Positions 22,770 to 34,360 of a stretch of 64,000 nucleotides of DNA are shown here, in pieces; the stretch's first letter is position 1, and each line of letters opens with the position of its first letter. The notes under the pieces were generated by a model, which made no database searches, was not told where the DNA came from, and saw nothing but the letters and a program-made list of their open reading frames with translations. The position numbers and the translations under genes were made by a program. This DNA comes from Apoda limacodes (Eukaryota > Arthropoda > Insecta > Lepidoptera > Limacodidae): assembly GCA_946406115.1 (NCBI GenBank), contig OX291548.1, forward strand, positions 11,706,373-11,770,372. The letters run 5' to 3'.

Positions 22770-22880
22770 AAGGGTGGCCACTAGAGATGCTTGTGAAAGG
22801 CAGAGGACCGCGAGAAGCGGCGCGCCGTAGACGAGGCGTATGTCCAGCAGTGGACAAAAATAAGGTGATGATAAGTACAA
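22770..22880 (+). pseudogene. RTE-like LINE C-terminus and 3' tail fragment
   Basis: From 22800 the + strand reads A-E-D-R-E-K-R-R-A-V-D-E-A-Y-V-Q-Q-W-T. This is the typical last stretch of RTE-class LINE proteins of Lepidoptera (x-D-R-x-x-W-R-x-x-x-E-A-Y-V-Q-Q-W), followed by a GATGAT-type tail. Only this 5'-truncated end is present. Related tails lie at 29645-29945 (minus) and 45196-45290. Confidence 0.8.
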
Positions 22881-25800
22881 TACCCTTTTGCATTCAAACT
22901 TCTGCGTGTATTAATTTGTAAATCTCATATACAGCGGAAAAGTTCATAGGAGTTTTAATTTTATCGGAATACATAGTTGGAAGTAGACATGAGAATTTTT
23001 AATTAAAAATGATAACGCGTAATATACAGTGTACAGCGCAAGCTCCCTTATGGTTGGGGTGATTTTTAATTATTAAAATTCTACGCCAGAGGCAAGTCGG
23101 CCTATATTAGTTTGATATGGGGCCTCATCGGAAATATTATCAATATGTATACATATATTGATTTCAGTTTATTGCATTTTATTCGTTATGTGCAAACATC
23201 TTGGGTTGTATGACTTTTATTATATATTGTCCTTTAATGACGGATCTTAAAATTGAAAGAATTTTTTCTTGCCGAAGATCTGTGCTCTGCTAAGTTTATT
23301 CCAATTAGTGCTAGCTATAATTAAGAGATATAAAAGAAAATTAGAATAGTTGTTTAAGTCCAACTATGCTTAACTTTGTCACCTATATCTCGTTAACTTA
23401 TTAATCACTTGCATAACTTTTACAACTAATTTTAAACTATATAATCGTATCCTAGGTTTCTTTTGGAATTGTTCTGAAAGTAATATCATAGGCGACACGA
23501 AAACGGTTACCAAATTATTTCAAAAAACCGGCCAAGTTTGAATAAAACATCGTTTCCAATTAAAACAAAAGGCTCTAAAAGGCGGTAATACAATTATTGT
23601 TGTAATATCTCGAGCCCGTCTCACACTTTGCCGGTTTTTATTATACTTGAAAGCTCGCAAGTGCTGCAGTTTTATAGTATTTTTTGGTGAATTTGGTGAA
23701 GTTAAGTTATAGGATTGGGGATGTATCTTTTGTGAAATATTTTTAAAACAATTAATTGTTAGGTTTTTTACACATAAAAAATAAGTTTTAAATTGTAAGG
23801 TTAATTTAACTATCTACATAGTTTTACTAGGTAGAATGTGTTTAATGTAATACTCCTAAATAATATCATTTCAGACAAAACAATTTTTCTCATTACTTTT
23901 CCTGACATTCCTGGCTCCTGCACAATATACGTAACAGTCAGGGATGTGCCTAGCTCGTAGTTTGCAAACTGAAAATAATAACGGAATGTTTTAATTTCCC
24001 TGCCAGTGACGGGTCACGTGTCCCCTTATTCCCCTCCCTTCACCTGTCATCATCACTGCTCTGGACAATTAGCTTGCTCATGTGATTATACAAGTAAAGT
24101 GCTCTTTAGCGGATTTTTTATACAAACGGTTTACATTGCGTGCAGCGAGTGTTTTTGAGTTGATGGACGTATATGGTTCGGTTGTCAGGATCGGTAATGG
24201 AAATATGATAGATTTGACAAGCGTAAGTAATGTTCAGAGATGTTTACATTGATAATATTCTCTTTGGTTTTCGTGACTCGGATTGAAATATTATTTCTGT
24301 GTTTTTCAGTATAAACTTTATTTAGTCAATCAATATTTTATTTTATAAGTTATGTGAATATAGTTTAGTTTAGTAAGTTCTATAGTTTAGATTTGACTGC
24401 ATGCTGGCTTAGTGGTTAGATCTCTGCACAGGAAAAACATTTTAGGTTACGGGTTTTTTTTAGTCTTGGTATTTTATATGTATGTCTCTACAAAACTAAG
24501 TACCTTAGAACGACCATGGTACGTATTTGTATTAGTTGTCTGGTTTTAGTACAGTAGTCCAAGCAAGTTTAAGCCTCTGTTTAAGTTTAAGAGTTTGAGA
24601 CCGCAAATGGCGCTGTGTAAGATGTCCAGGGGCCTGATTTTCATCATCTAAATAGGGAGTCATACAGACTCAACCCTTTTTTGAAAAATGACTGGTAACA
24701 AAAAAGGTTGTACGGAGCACTTTTAGTCATACCTTTACTTCAAACTAGAGGAGCTGTCGACTAGAGCTACACCCGATTTATAAGCCGTGTTTATATCAAT
24801 CTAAATTATCATTAGTTCGACATTATTTCTATCAGCACGAGAATCGGCCCCAGGAATATTTATTAATTTATTCTTGTTAAGACTTCAAGATATTGATTAT
24901 AAGATTAATATAATTTTATTATTAGATACTGATTATTTCGTTTGATGTTAACAGATGTGTAAAATTATTAATTCAACTTAATCTGATAATATCAGATAAA
25001 TGGACAAAATATTGTAAAAAAATATTTCGCAGGTAATTTAAATTTATCAAATATTTGAAATTAATGTTTTATTTAATATTTTATACACACTTGAAAGTTT
25101 CTTGTTTAGAATTAATAAATATCCAGCAAAACTGTTATTAGAATTTCTGTTTCGAAAATTAGAAAATCTGTTTGTCGCTTTGTTTTTGATGAGATTTCAA
25201 AGTTGTATGTAAGGTATTACTACACTGAATTGTGATTTATAAATATAAGAATAATATTATATGTAAATTACCATATCTAAAACTATTTCCGACGTTACAA
25301 AAAATAGAAAATTAGAAATCAGCACGTAATTAATTAAATCAGAAATAAATTTGTCTAGTTTAATTTAAAGAAGAAAGTCTTTCGGAAACGAGGTATTTAC
25401 AACAACACAATTCGCGTATAGGTAGGTAGTTTTATAAATGGTACAATATTGATGTCTCACACAATTGCCGTTGTGACAAATTTTATTAATACACATACAC
25501 ACCTATATCAAAATTAACTTCCAATGCTTTTTAAATTAAGTATTATTTGATATAATCCTCAATAGAAATATTGTTATCCTCGTTCCAATATGAATGAAAT
25601 GTCTAATTAGAAATAAAGGCACACGAGCGTGAATTGAAATGCAATTGTTACGAAGTGCCAAGTTTTATTGTGAGTGGCAGCCCTGAGTGTGGCATAATGC
25701 GAGGATTATAAATTAATTATTGCGTAGACGTCAAATCTCAATAAGTATTTTTTATATTAAGTATTTAACTATTATGGTTACGATATTCTTTAATTTGTTT

Positions 25801-25955
25801 TTATTATATTGCGAGTTTGTTGTCTTCTTATTTACTTAAACAATTTTTAATAAAAATTAAATACCGTGTTTCCGTGTTTGCAAACTTTTAACATCTGACT
25901 GACTGAATCTTTTAACTGCTACCACCTTATGGTGGTAGGAAAATCAATAAAAAAT
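22881..25955. other. Non-coding; one tRNA-like scrap and one unique block
   Basis: At 24405-24465 there is a tRNA-like A-box (CTGGCTTAGTGGTTAG) and a degenerate B-box (GGTTACGGGTT), probably a SINE head relic. At 23980-24110 there is a repeat-free block with an E-box GGTCACGTGTCC. A perfect 8-bp hairpin (CTACCACC-TTAT-GGTGGTAG) lies at 25919-25938. No gene is seen. Confidence 0.45.
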
Positions 25956-26178
25956 GGTTGTAAGCAATGTTGGGCAAAATTTAATTGCAATTAAAAATTA
26001 ATTAATTGTGGCTATTGCATTAACAATTTATCAAAATATTTTAATTTCTGCAGTCCCTAATTTTATTGACAATAAACTAATTATTAATTGCGACAAACGC
26101 ATTCAACAGTTAATCTATTAAAAATTGCAGTTGCAACAATTTAAATTGCGACTAAATTTTGCGCAATACTGGTTGTAT
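25956..26178. mobile_element. hAT-like MITE with 8-bp target duplication
   Basis: The element spans about 25964-26170. The left end is GCAATGTTGGGCAAAATTT and the right end is AAATTTTGCGCAATACT, imperfect inverted repeats. It is flanked by GGTTGTAA (25956-25963) and GGTTGTAT (26171-26178), a 7-of-8 match consistent with the 8-bp duplication typical of hAT transposons. The body is AT-rich and non-coding. Confidence 0.68.
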
Positions 26179-26574
26179 AATAAGTTAGTGTATTAGGGCT
26201 ATACTTGTCTCATGTTTGTTATTAGGATCACCGTGAGTACGTTTCTATAAGTTCAATTAATTAAAAATTACGTTATAATGTACTTACTACGTACCTGCAT
26301 ACTATTCAGTTATTATCATCTATCTTCATCCCAAGACGTTTAAAATTCCATTCAATTAACTTCACGCTCTTGTTAATTAATTTTAATTAGCTTTAGAATA
26401 GCCTTAGTTAACAGAGGTAACAAATCAAAGATAGTGTTGTACTTTTTGTGTTGTGTGATGATTAATTATTTTATTTCAGTAAAAATAGGTACTACAGAGT
26501 GTTTTTGCGGTTGGTACGCTCATATTGTAAACATTTATAAAACTCGCGTGCTAACCTTCGGATTTTATTTCTAC

Positions 26575-26720
26575 TAAATGCAATAGTTAAGGGGGCAAAC
26601 AGGAGATAAAAATTTTTAGAGCCACTGATTTTCAAAGTGGGGGGCGTGACGACATCCAAAAGGGGGCGCGGGCACTTTCTTATATTGAACCTGGCATTGG
26701 AAATCATGTCAAAAACATGC
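26575..26720. repeat. Possible hAT-derived repeat fragment
   Basis: GGGGGGCGTGACGACATCC and AAAGGGGGCGCGGGCAC resemble the 'ggggtcgcg' region found next to the ends of non-autonomous hAT elements. No second terminus could be located, so this is a tentative fragment call. Confidence 0.35.
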
Positions 26721-27814
26721 TCCGTCACATTGATTCTTTATATAACACGTGTGTGAAAACATTGTTTTTTTTTGAATAAAACTTTCCAATATTTTTGTAG
26801 TTACAGCCATAAACTGTTAAAAGCTTTCTTTTTTTAAAAGTCCACGCGGATGAAGTCGTGGGACAATGCTAGTATATTGTATAGGGATTGGGATTACATT
26901 TTAGAAGAAAACGGATTTGGGAAGTTATGCCTATTTTTATATTTTTGCAAAACCTCGGCAAGGAATCAAAGTATCCGTCAACTGAGTCACTGCAGCAGTT
27001 AAGGAGTTTGTCATTAAACAGGAGAGTTTGTTCCTAGAGTCGTCATTCAGAAAATAGGCACTAGTAAGGAAATAACTTTGAGAGGATATCAGTTTGGAAC
27101 ACTAAAATTAAATTTTTGAAGCAGCTGACATCTATCTTGTTTCAGAATAACTTGTACAAGACTACTAGGTCTAGTCTAGTACCCATATTTCTGCTCTACT
27201 CAAAAGATAAAAAAAAAATCATTTTAATAAAAAAATATTCTATTTTGAGATATGCAATTTAAGAAATTTTAAATGATCATTAAACAAATTAGAGATTGAA
27301 TTTTGAAAACATAGAGTGTTGTCATTAAAAAATATGTTAAACAAGATTGGTCTCAAATATGAGCCTTGAGGAACTCTAGATGTGATTTTCCAATTTTTTT
27401 AAATATCTTATATATTTATCAACTAATTGGGAACGTTTTGTGAGATATCACGCTAACCTTTTTTATTTATAATAATACCAACATTTTCGTCTAATTAGTA
27501 GTTTTCCCTTAGCATCCTCTATAAATTGGAACTGTTATAAAATAACACTTATTTTCGCTGTCAATTTATCATTGTGGCGGCGCGAGAGATGCTGTTAATC
27601 ATAAGAGAAGCGATTGCCAAAATAACTTATATTCCTAGTGAAACATGATTTATATTTTGCGTAATTACAGTTTTAGTGGGGTAATCATTATTAGTAAGGG
27701 TTTTAGTCTGGAAGGCTATTTATGTTATAAGTATTCTTAGAAGATTTTAGAAATGCAACAATATTGTATATACTGGGTTGTTGGGTACTAATGACGATAT
27801 TAAAACAGCTATCA
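26721..27814. other. AT-rich non-coding stretch, no gene seen
   Basis: Nothing recognised apart from AT-rich sequence. Confidence 0.5.
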
Positions 27815-27912
27815 CCATTGCGCGAATAATGCCTTTGACGTTGTAAGCGTTCATAGGCTACGGACCGAATATTGGTTTGCCATCTTAGTGATGTATAATT
27901 TTTTTTTTACTA
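27815..27912 (+). mobile_element. LINE/SINE 3'-tail, family C
   Basis: CATTGCGCGAATAATGCC, TTCATAGGCTACGGACCG and TTGGTTTGCCATC then GATGTATAA follow family C in sense order, more diverged than the copy at 20924. Confidence 0.65.
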
Positions 27913-28289
27913 ATACACATATAAATTGTAGCGTGCGTATTTGGTTTGCAAAGATTTATAAAGAATTATTTAGTGATTAAAATGTAGGAACACAACCTTT
28001 CTCAATATTAAATAAAAATATTTGAGTAACTAATTTCCTGTCTCTGCATCGAATGAATGATTCAATAGGTAATTTTTTTCAATAGGTCGCAACACTAAAA
28101 CTAGTCAAAATATCGGTGAACATAGCCTATATGAATAATGTATGGTAACTGAATGATTATTTTTTATGATTGTTAAAAATATATTTTTAATCCATTCTTC
28201 TGAGATGTATGCAATGTAATAAAATATTTTTGTATTATAACCGTAATAAAAAAAGATGAGGTGTTGTAACAAAAAATCCAAGCAATTCA

Positions 28290-28480
28290 ATTAGTGGGAA
28301 AGCGGGGTCGAGGGCGGGGCATAATAAACATAATATAAATAATCTGTGGCGATAAATCTGCAGCGCTTTATGGCAGGAGTGGGTTGTCACTCCGTCTAAT
28401 TAGCGCTAGTGCTGCTGTACTAGTGTCACACCTTGGCTACGCAGCGGTAAAAGCGCTTGAAACATGACGTTTCCGCTTTA
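28290..28480. promoter_or_regulatory. GC-rich unique block, candidate enhancer
   Basis: It starts with a purine-rich GTGGGAAAGCGGGGTCGAGG and includes a posterior-Hox-like TTTATGGC (28367-28374), TCTAATTAGCGC and GCAGCGGTAAAAGCGC. No repeat family or reading frame is present. The contrast with the AT-rich flanks suggests a functional element; conservation has not been tested. Confidence 0.28.
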
Positions 28481-28789
28481 TTGTAAATTATTACGGTATT
28501 TTTTAATTAGCGATAGGATGTCTTATGATGTTTTGCAGCATTTTTATTTATATTTGACATAATGCAAAGGAAATAAACGTTTAGGCTTTAACAAGCTTTC
28601 TTAACAATGTAAAAATAGTTTAAAAACCTTAAAAATCAACAAAAATATTTTTTTTCGTATAATAAATTTACTTTAAAATTTAAAAAAAAAAAACATTATT
28701 AAGCATAAACTATAAATATAGTGAAATGTTTTAAATAATTTAAAACATTTATCAAAAAAAATTACCTTTCTAGCAATGAATCTGTTCAT

Positions 28790-28975
28790 TTCAGCGCTAA
28801 AGCCGCTGAAAGCACTACCCTCTCATCAAAGCACTCTTCATCAGGCTTAGTTAATTATGAGGACATATCAGCTTTATTATAATTACTCATTTTAATGTCG
28901 CTGCGCCTACCGCGTTGTGTCGAGCGCTGGGCCTCGCTTGTTACTACATATTGCGTAATGAGGTATGACACTATT
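28790..28975. promoter_or_regulatory. Unique block, candidate enhancer
   Basis: Repeat-free words such as CGCTAAAGCCGCTGAAAG, TTAGTTAATTATGAGG and CGCTGCGCCTACCGCG cluster here, including two homeodomain-like ATTA sites. No frame is seen. Weak call on the same grounds as 28290-28480. Confidence 0.25.
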
Positions 28976-29644
28976 TGGGAATCTTACATTACAATAACAA
29001 TGTTAAACATATTATAAGACAAGAATTCAGAATTAATTATTTCTTGATTTAAAATTTGATATATTCTTCATTTTTAACTATTTAGGTCCTGACATAGAGT
29101 GGTCTATTCGTCGTAGTAAGTTCCCGCCGGGCAAGCAAGTTCTACTGCTACTGCATTAAATTTTTAGTCGATATCATAGGGAAATTGTAGTTGCCGAGAA
29201 AAATACAGAGAAACAGACACCGAAGTATCAGCATAAGGGTACTTTTTCATAATTTAAGTACGGATCCATAAAAACGAAATAGCTAAAAAAAAACTGTTAT
29301 AGATTTTCCTTGTTTGCTTTTAGATCTTATAATCTACTTTTGATAATCCATTATGTGCACATGCTGTCTCTGATATGAAAGAAAAAATTCAAGCACTCAA
29401 AATCAAGTTTTAAATTGATGCACTTGTATCTGATTTCGCAGAGAGCTTTACGGCCATAACTTACTTCTAAGCACTATTATTGTTTTAAAACTTTACTTAA
29501 TTTAAATAAATTTTAAAAAATAGAAAAAAATTGCTCTACATTACTGGGGTCAAGTCATCAATTGTTCAATAATTATAAATATATTAAATGAAAAATATTA
29601 TAATATGTATTATTTTATCAATGTATAAGTGTACAATAGTCTAC

Positions 29645-29945
29645 TATTGGACATAGGCTGTGTTTGCCCAATGAACGCCAGCATATCACAGAGTAAGGAT
29701 ACCACACGAGGTCCTCCACTTTTTTCTCATCCAGTTGCTTTCGGCCACCTTTTTCAGATTTATCGGTCCATCTGGTTAGGGGCGACTTACGCTGTGTATG
29801 CTTACCGATCCATGGTCTCCACTCTAAAGCACGCCTGCGGGAACAGCCATCGATTCTGCGACAGAAATGACTTGCCCATTGCAATTTAAGCTTGATTATT
29901 ATTCTGTCAGCTATGTCTGTGAGATTTAGTTTCTCGGTGTTAGGG
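29645..29945 (-). pseudogene. RTE-like LINE reverse transcriptase C-terminal fragment
   Basis: The minus-strand product contains L-T-D-I-A-D-R-I, L-K-L-Q-W-A-S-H-F-C-R-R, then L-E-W-R-P-W-I-G-K, R-W-T-D and a frameshifted W-R-S-L-G. This is the standard order for the C-terminal region of RTE-type LINE proteins (T-D-I-A-x-R, W-A-G-H-x-x-R-R, L-E-W-R-P, R-W-x-D, W-R-S-L-x-E-A-Y-V-Q). The A-Y-V-Q end survives in another frame and is followed by stops. It is 5'-truncated and inactive. Confidence 0.88.
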
Positions 29946-30169
29946 TTCCATACCTCATAAAAAAACTCTTGTAGGATCACTCATTTCATTCATTCACTTT
30001 ATTTAATTATAGCTTTTATTTTATACATATATATATACTTTAATTAATTTGGACAAAAGCGTAACATGAACAAAACAATATTAGGAATTTTAATGTAACC
30101 ACACTTAGGCCTCGTACCGGTGTTGCTAGCACAGTTGTCACTGCTGACCGCAGTCCGTATTACGGCAGC

Positions 30170-30440
30170 ACTTGCACGCACTATTACCTCCATAATTTAA
30201 TTAGTTTGAAGTGATCATTTCATTAATAGAGGCGATATTTGGCGAGGCTCTCGTTTACTCGTGGCTTTGTCAAATTTAATTAAAGCCGGATAGGTGGACC
30301 GAAATGTTGGAATTCTTTGTTAATTAGTCCAACGCGAGATTTCTAATAATTTAATTAATTGGGAGTTAATAAGCTGTGAAGCGTCTTCTCGGTATTTCTG
30401 TAACGCGTCGGTATTTACACGTGGTAACAAGTATTCAGGT
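30170..30440. promoter_or_regulatory. Cluster of homeodomain-type sites, candidate enhancer
   Basis: Four TTAATTA-type cores lie within about 165 bp: TAATTAG at 30198, TTTAATTAA at 30275, TTAATTAG at 30320 and TTAATTAATT at 30351. Between them are repeat-free, GC-containing words (GGCGATATTTGGCGAGGC, AAGCCGGATAGGTGG). LIM-homeodomain and Antennapedia-class proteins bind TAATTA. In AT-rich DNA such clusters also arise by chance. Confidence 0.28.
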
Positions 30441-31527
30441 AAGTGATACATAATAAATACCTTCGCTAATACCTACGTTATTTGTTAGAATTACGACAGT
30501 AAACAATACACATCACTGTTTTTAACATTAATTTTTCTTTTGGTTAATATTTTGTTAATAATACCAAATATTTGTATGATATTTCAGATAACGGTTCTAA
30601 CACATTAAATTAATTTTAAACCAAAAAATAAATTGCTGACAAATGTAACTTTTATTTACTTATTATAAAAGTTCGTTTGTTTTGAAATGCTATTTAATTC
30701 GCTTATAGTAGAATAGATATTTCCTTAGAGAAAGGAGACTTAGGCCACAGTCTACTTGCTGGCACAGTGTAGAAGGCGGATGTTGTCAAGCTAGTGGCCA
30801 ATTGACTGTCAGAGCTATAAGCTCATAAGGCGACAGCAGTCAGAATGACGACGATTCTAAGATAAGAGGAGAAGAAAAAGCGTTAAGTTGATTTGACTTT
30901 ACTCGAAACATAAAAGGTAGAGAGAAAGACAAAGTTTTTATATTGCATTTTCATGTGAGTGTATGCAAAATCCGATAACTAGAAGTTATGTAGTTCAAAG
31001 ATTTTACGCAGAAGGACCGATAACAAGCCAAGGTAAATAAAAGGTTTTAAAAAAGGTGCGTGTCGCCGAGCGAAGACATCTTCCGCTTTTCTATTTAAAT
31101 ATATGATGATAACGTTCAATTGCGTATGACTTTAATTCCGTCTTGTGATAGTTGGTTTTTAGAGTTCCGTAGCAAATAATTTCCGTCTGGTCATTTGACA
31201 CTGCTTTGTAATTATTACTTTGAGATAAAATACGGATACTATCCATACCCCGTCGTGTGGAGTGTCTTTAAAAATGAATTTAAGTTTTATTTTATTTTTT
31301 TATATAAGATGTGTATTAGTTATTGGCTTCCAAAGCTAAAAAATTGTAAGCTTCAACATCTAACTTCTGCACCCGGCTTTTATAAATCTGAAAAAATCAC
31401 AATATATAAGTTTATAAATACTTTCAACATTAAATGCTTTTGAACAAAATAGATTCGCAAGTTTTTCAGATTTCAGCAATAATTTGCATTCTACGGAAGA
31501 CGCACTTAAGGGCCCTCTTACACCTCA
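30441..31527. other. Non-coding stretch with repeat scraps, no gene seen
   Basis: A scrap of the 3439/5463 family (GGAGACTTAGGCCACAGT) lies at about 30735-30752, and a 'gggttccgta'-type scrap (AGAGTTCCGTAGC) at about 31160. The 82-codon open frame at 31195-31443 is AT-driven and shows no domain. Confidence 0.5.
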
Positions 31528-31751
31528 CTAGCGCCGCCATTAGATATCCTCAATTTTCTCTTCGTAGAAAACGAATTTCTAAAAGTGGCCGTTTTTAGCA
31601 GAAATGCCAACTACAACTCACAGATATTATTTAGAAACTATATAAAACCTTCTAAAAATAGCTTTTGCCTACATTTATATTCGCGACATTTGGATTTTAG
31701 AAATTCGTTTTCTACTAGGAGAAAATTGAGGATATCTAATGGCGGCGCTAG
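31528..31751. mobile_element. Long-TIR MITE
   Basis: CTAGCGCCGCCATTAGATAT-CCTCAATTTTCTC and a following GTAGAAAACGAATTTCTAAAA on the left are mirrored by the complement on the right, ending GGATATCTAATGGCGGCGCT-AG. The inverted repeats are about 56-58 bp and nearly perfect, around a core of about 110 bp. Outer ends match the element at 146-289. Confidence 0.88.
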
Positions 31752-33942
31752 TTAGCTGCTATATTCGCCTTTTAGGCTGTCTACTTAACTACACAGTATA
31801 ATATCTAAATTTGTTAAAATCACTGTTTAGCTGGTAATTATAAATAAACGTAGTTTATAAAATCACTGAACTCCTTTAATAGACTTGGTTATCATTATTG
31901 TCAGGAATAACAATTTGAATACTCTGCAAGACTGCTTTAAAAATTGAAAGACAAAAACAAAGTTTAAAAATCACTTTTATGTTAAAGTTGTTTTAAAGTA
32001 GGTAATGCAATGGTCAATCATCAGTGTAATTGCACTTCAACAAAATGCCCATGTTTTGAATAAATTACCTACTTTTGTATCCACAATTGTGTGCTATTTA
32101 CAAATAATATATACGTTTCCTCGAACACTTAGTGTATGGCATTACTGAATGACACAAATTGTCGACAAGCCATTTGTGAGGAGAATGTCAAGGAAATTGT
32201 CGCATTTACTGTAGGTATTCTGCCATACCTAGTGTTTTAAGCTGTTTACTACTTTAGTGATAATTTATACATAAACAATGAATATAATAGTACATTTTGA
32301 TACAAGTGAGCTAGGCTGCTCATTACAGACAAGATTGAGGGTTGTGAGTGTGTATTCAGCGGAGCTCACGAGTGTCATAAGACTTTTTTCACCACACTTG
32401 AAGGGTAGTAAATACTTATATTAATGTAAAAATGTTGATATGTTTTGAACAAATACTTTGATTTATTGACTCACAAGTGCGTAATGGATTATTATTAAGA
32501 TGCTAAAAACTGTGCAGCGAAGTTTGCTTTATGGGCAAGTGCGTTGAAAACAATCTTACTATAATCTTTATAATCTAACGTTACAATTACAAAGTAACGT
32601 TACAATTAATAAATACAATGTTTTCTTAAATAGAATGGTTGCTATCTGCTTTCTTAGTTTCAGTTGTTTTTAATGTAAACATTATCACCTAAACCGTGTG
32701 ATTTTTTTTACTGTAGGTACTTATATGTATATAACATGCGCTGTTGTTAATAAAATAACGGTTTTTAACGGATTGTTAATACATATAGCTGTGATTTGGC
32801 CTGACACCAGGATTGATCAAAACGTAATTTAATTATTGACTTTAGGTAATGAAAAACATGATTATAGCACGGACGCGAAACAGGAAGAATTTCGTTCAAT
32901 GACCGGTCACTATTTGTCTCTGTTTTACGCGCTCAATTATTTGCCGTTGCGCTCGCACGATGCGATGATCGACCGCTGCTGTCATCAGTAATTATTACTA
33001 CTATTTTGACAACTGACACAGGCTAAAATGTAAAAGGTCAATGTACGAAATCCTTCCTGCTATTTCATTACTTTAATTTTAACAGGCTTTAATATCTACA
33101 TAATTTAAAGACTTTTTTACCATGTCCACAATTTAATTCATAAGTGTAATTCTTGATATAGTACATTAATAAATGATTGCCCCTCAATGACTTAAATAAA
33201 TTAAATTTACACTTCCTTTGACGACCGATACATAATTTGATGTTTCTTTTAAGAGTCCGCTACGACTTTGTTCTAGCAAAGTTCTGGAAGTACCATTTAC
33301 GTCACTTGACGCATAACGCAGATAATATATAAAAATTGTTTAAACAATAATAAAAAATGACCCTAATTTTTTTTTTTCAGGTAAGATAACGAAACTTTAT
33401 TCATTTAATTATGGAGCTCTTCCAAAAAGGTACATATTGCATTTTTTTGTTATATTATTAATATATATTATTAACATTATCTGCAAAATGTTTTTTATTG
33501 CCTCATTGGTGAAACTTTAGAAAGTTTCAAAATTATAATATTATTATAGATGTGGCATTTAGATGAATTCTTAAACTACTTAATAGTGTTTCTTAAGAGC
33601 CAGTGGTACTTAAAAATAACTTTGAGTAAAGATATGAAAAAACACAAAGCGTATATGAGTAGTACTGCTACATCTCAAGTCACTGATGTTTCGATAAAAA
33701 TATAAGAAATAAATTAAAAGTTTTATAAAATTGCTTTTTGTAAGAGCTTAAATATCTTAATTGTATAAAGTTTAAAAAGAGGTGAAAAGGGTTCTTTTTA
33801 CTTTTGTCAGAGTTCATATAAAACCCCTTTAGAACACGATTCAGTCCTAAATAATAAGTACAAAGAATCTTTGTCAAATAAATTATAATTTAGGCACTAT
33901 TGGCTCTTAACGAAACTATTTTAATTATGTTACGTATATGAC
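31752..33942. other. Non-coding stretch, no gene seen
   Basis: Contains GGGCAAGTGCGTTGAAAA at about 32534, similar to words near 22150 and 34730, probably scraps of one dispersed repeat. Nothing else is recognised. Confidence 0.5.
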
Positions 33943-34360
33943 ATTGTGTATTGAGGGTGGTAAGGAGACAATTACTAACAAGAGGCTATTTAGGCTTAGA
34001 CCGAAGTCTTTAATGGCTAGATGTTTGTAATTTCGGTACCACCCGTGTTACACACAATAAGGTCAAATCAATAATAATAAATATTTTTGGACATTACACA
34101 CAGTTATGGATACCAGACAACGGATACAAATATATGTAAATAACAATTTTTTTGTAAATCATACATATCATACATAAATACACTCAGACTCAAGACAAAC
34201 ACAAAATGTTTATTACATAAATGTTTGTCCAGTGCGGGAATCGAACCAACATTGTCTGCCCAGCAGGTGGCCGCACTAGCAACTAGGCTGCGAGGGATAA
34301 TAAACTCTTCAAAACACAATTGAAATGGCGGGAATAAAGTAGAGAAAACAACGCCACGTG
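33943..34360. repeat. Dispersed repeat copy interrupted by a SINE
   Basis: The left part (CATTGTGTATTGAGGGTGG, AGAGGCTATTTAGGC, GTAATTTCGGTACCACCCG) and the right part (AAAACACAATTGAAATGGCG, AAAGTAGAGAAAACAAC) match the uninterrupted copy at 38182-38393. The SINE at 34106-34297 lies between them, absent from the other copy. Confidence 0.75.
34106..34297 (-). mobile_element. tRNA-derived SINE, family B, copy 2
   Basis: Starts ATGGATACCAGACAACGGAT, then CTCAGACTCAAGACAAAC. It ends with a tRNA-like head which on the minus strand carries an A-box-like CTAGTTGCTAGTGCGGCC and a canonical B-box GGTTCGATTCCC. It sits inside the repeat at 33943-34360. Confidence 0.78.
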
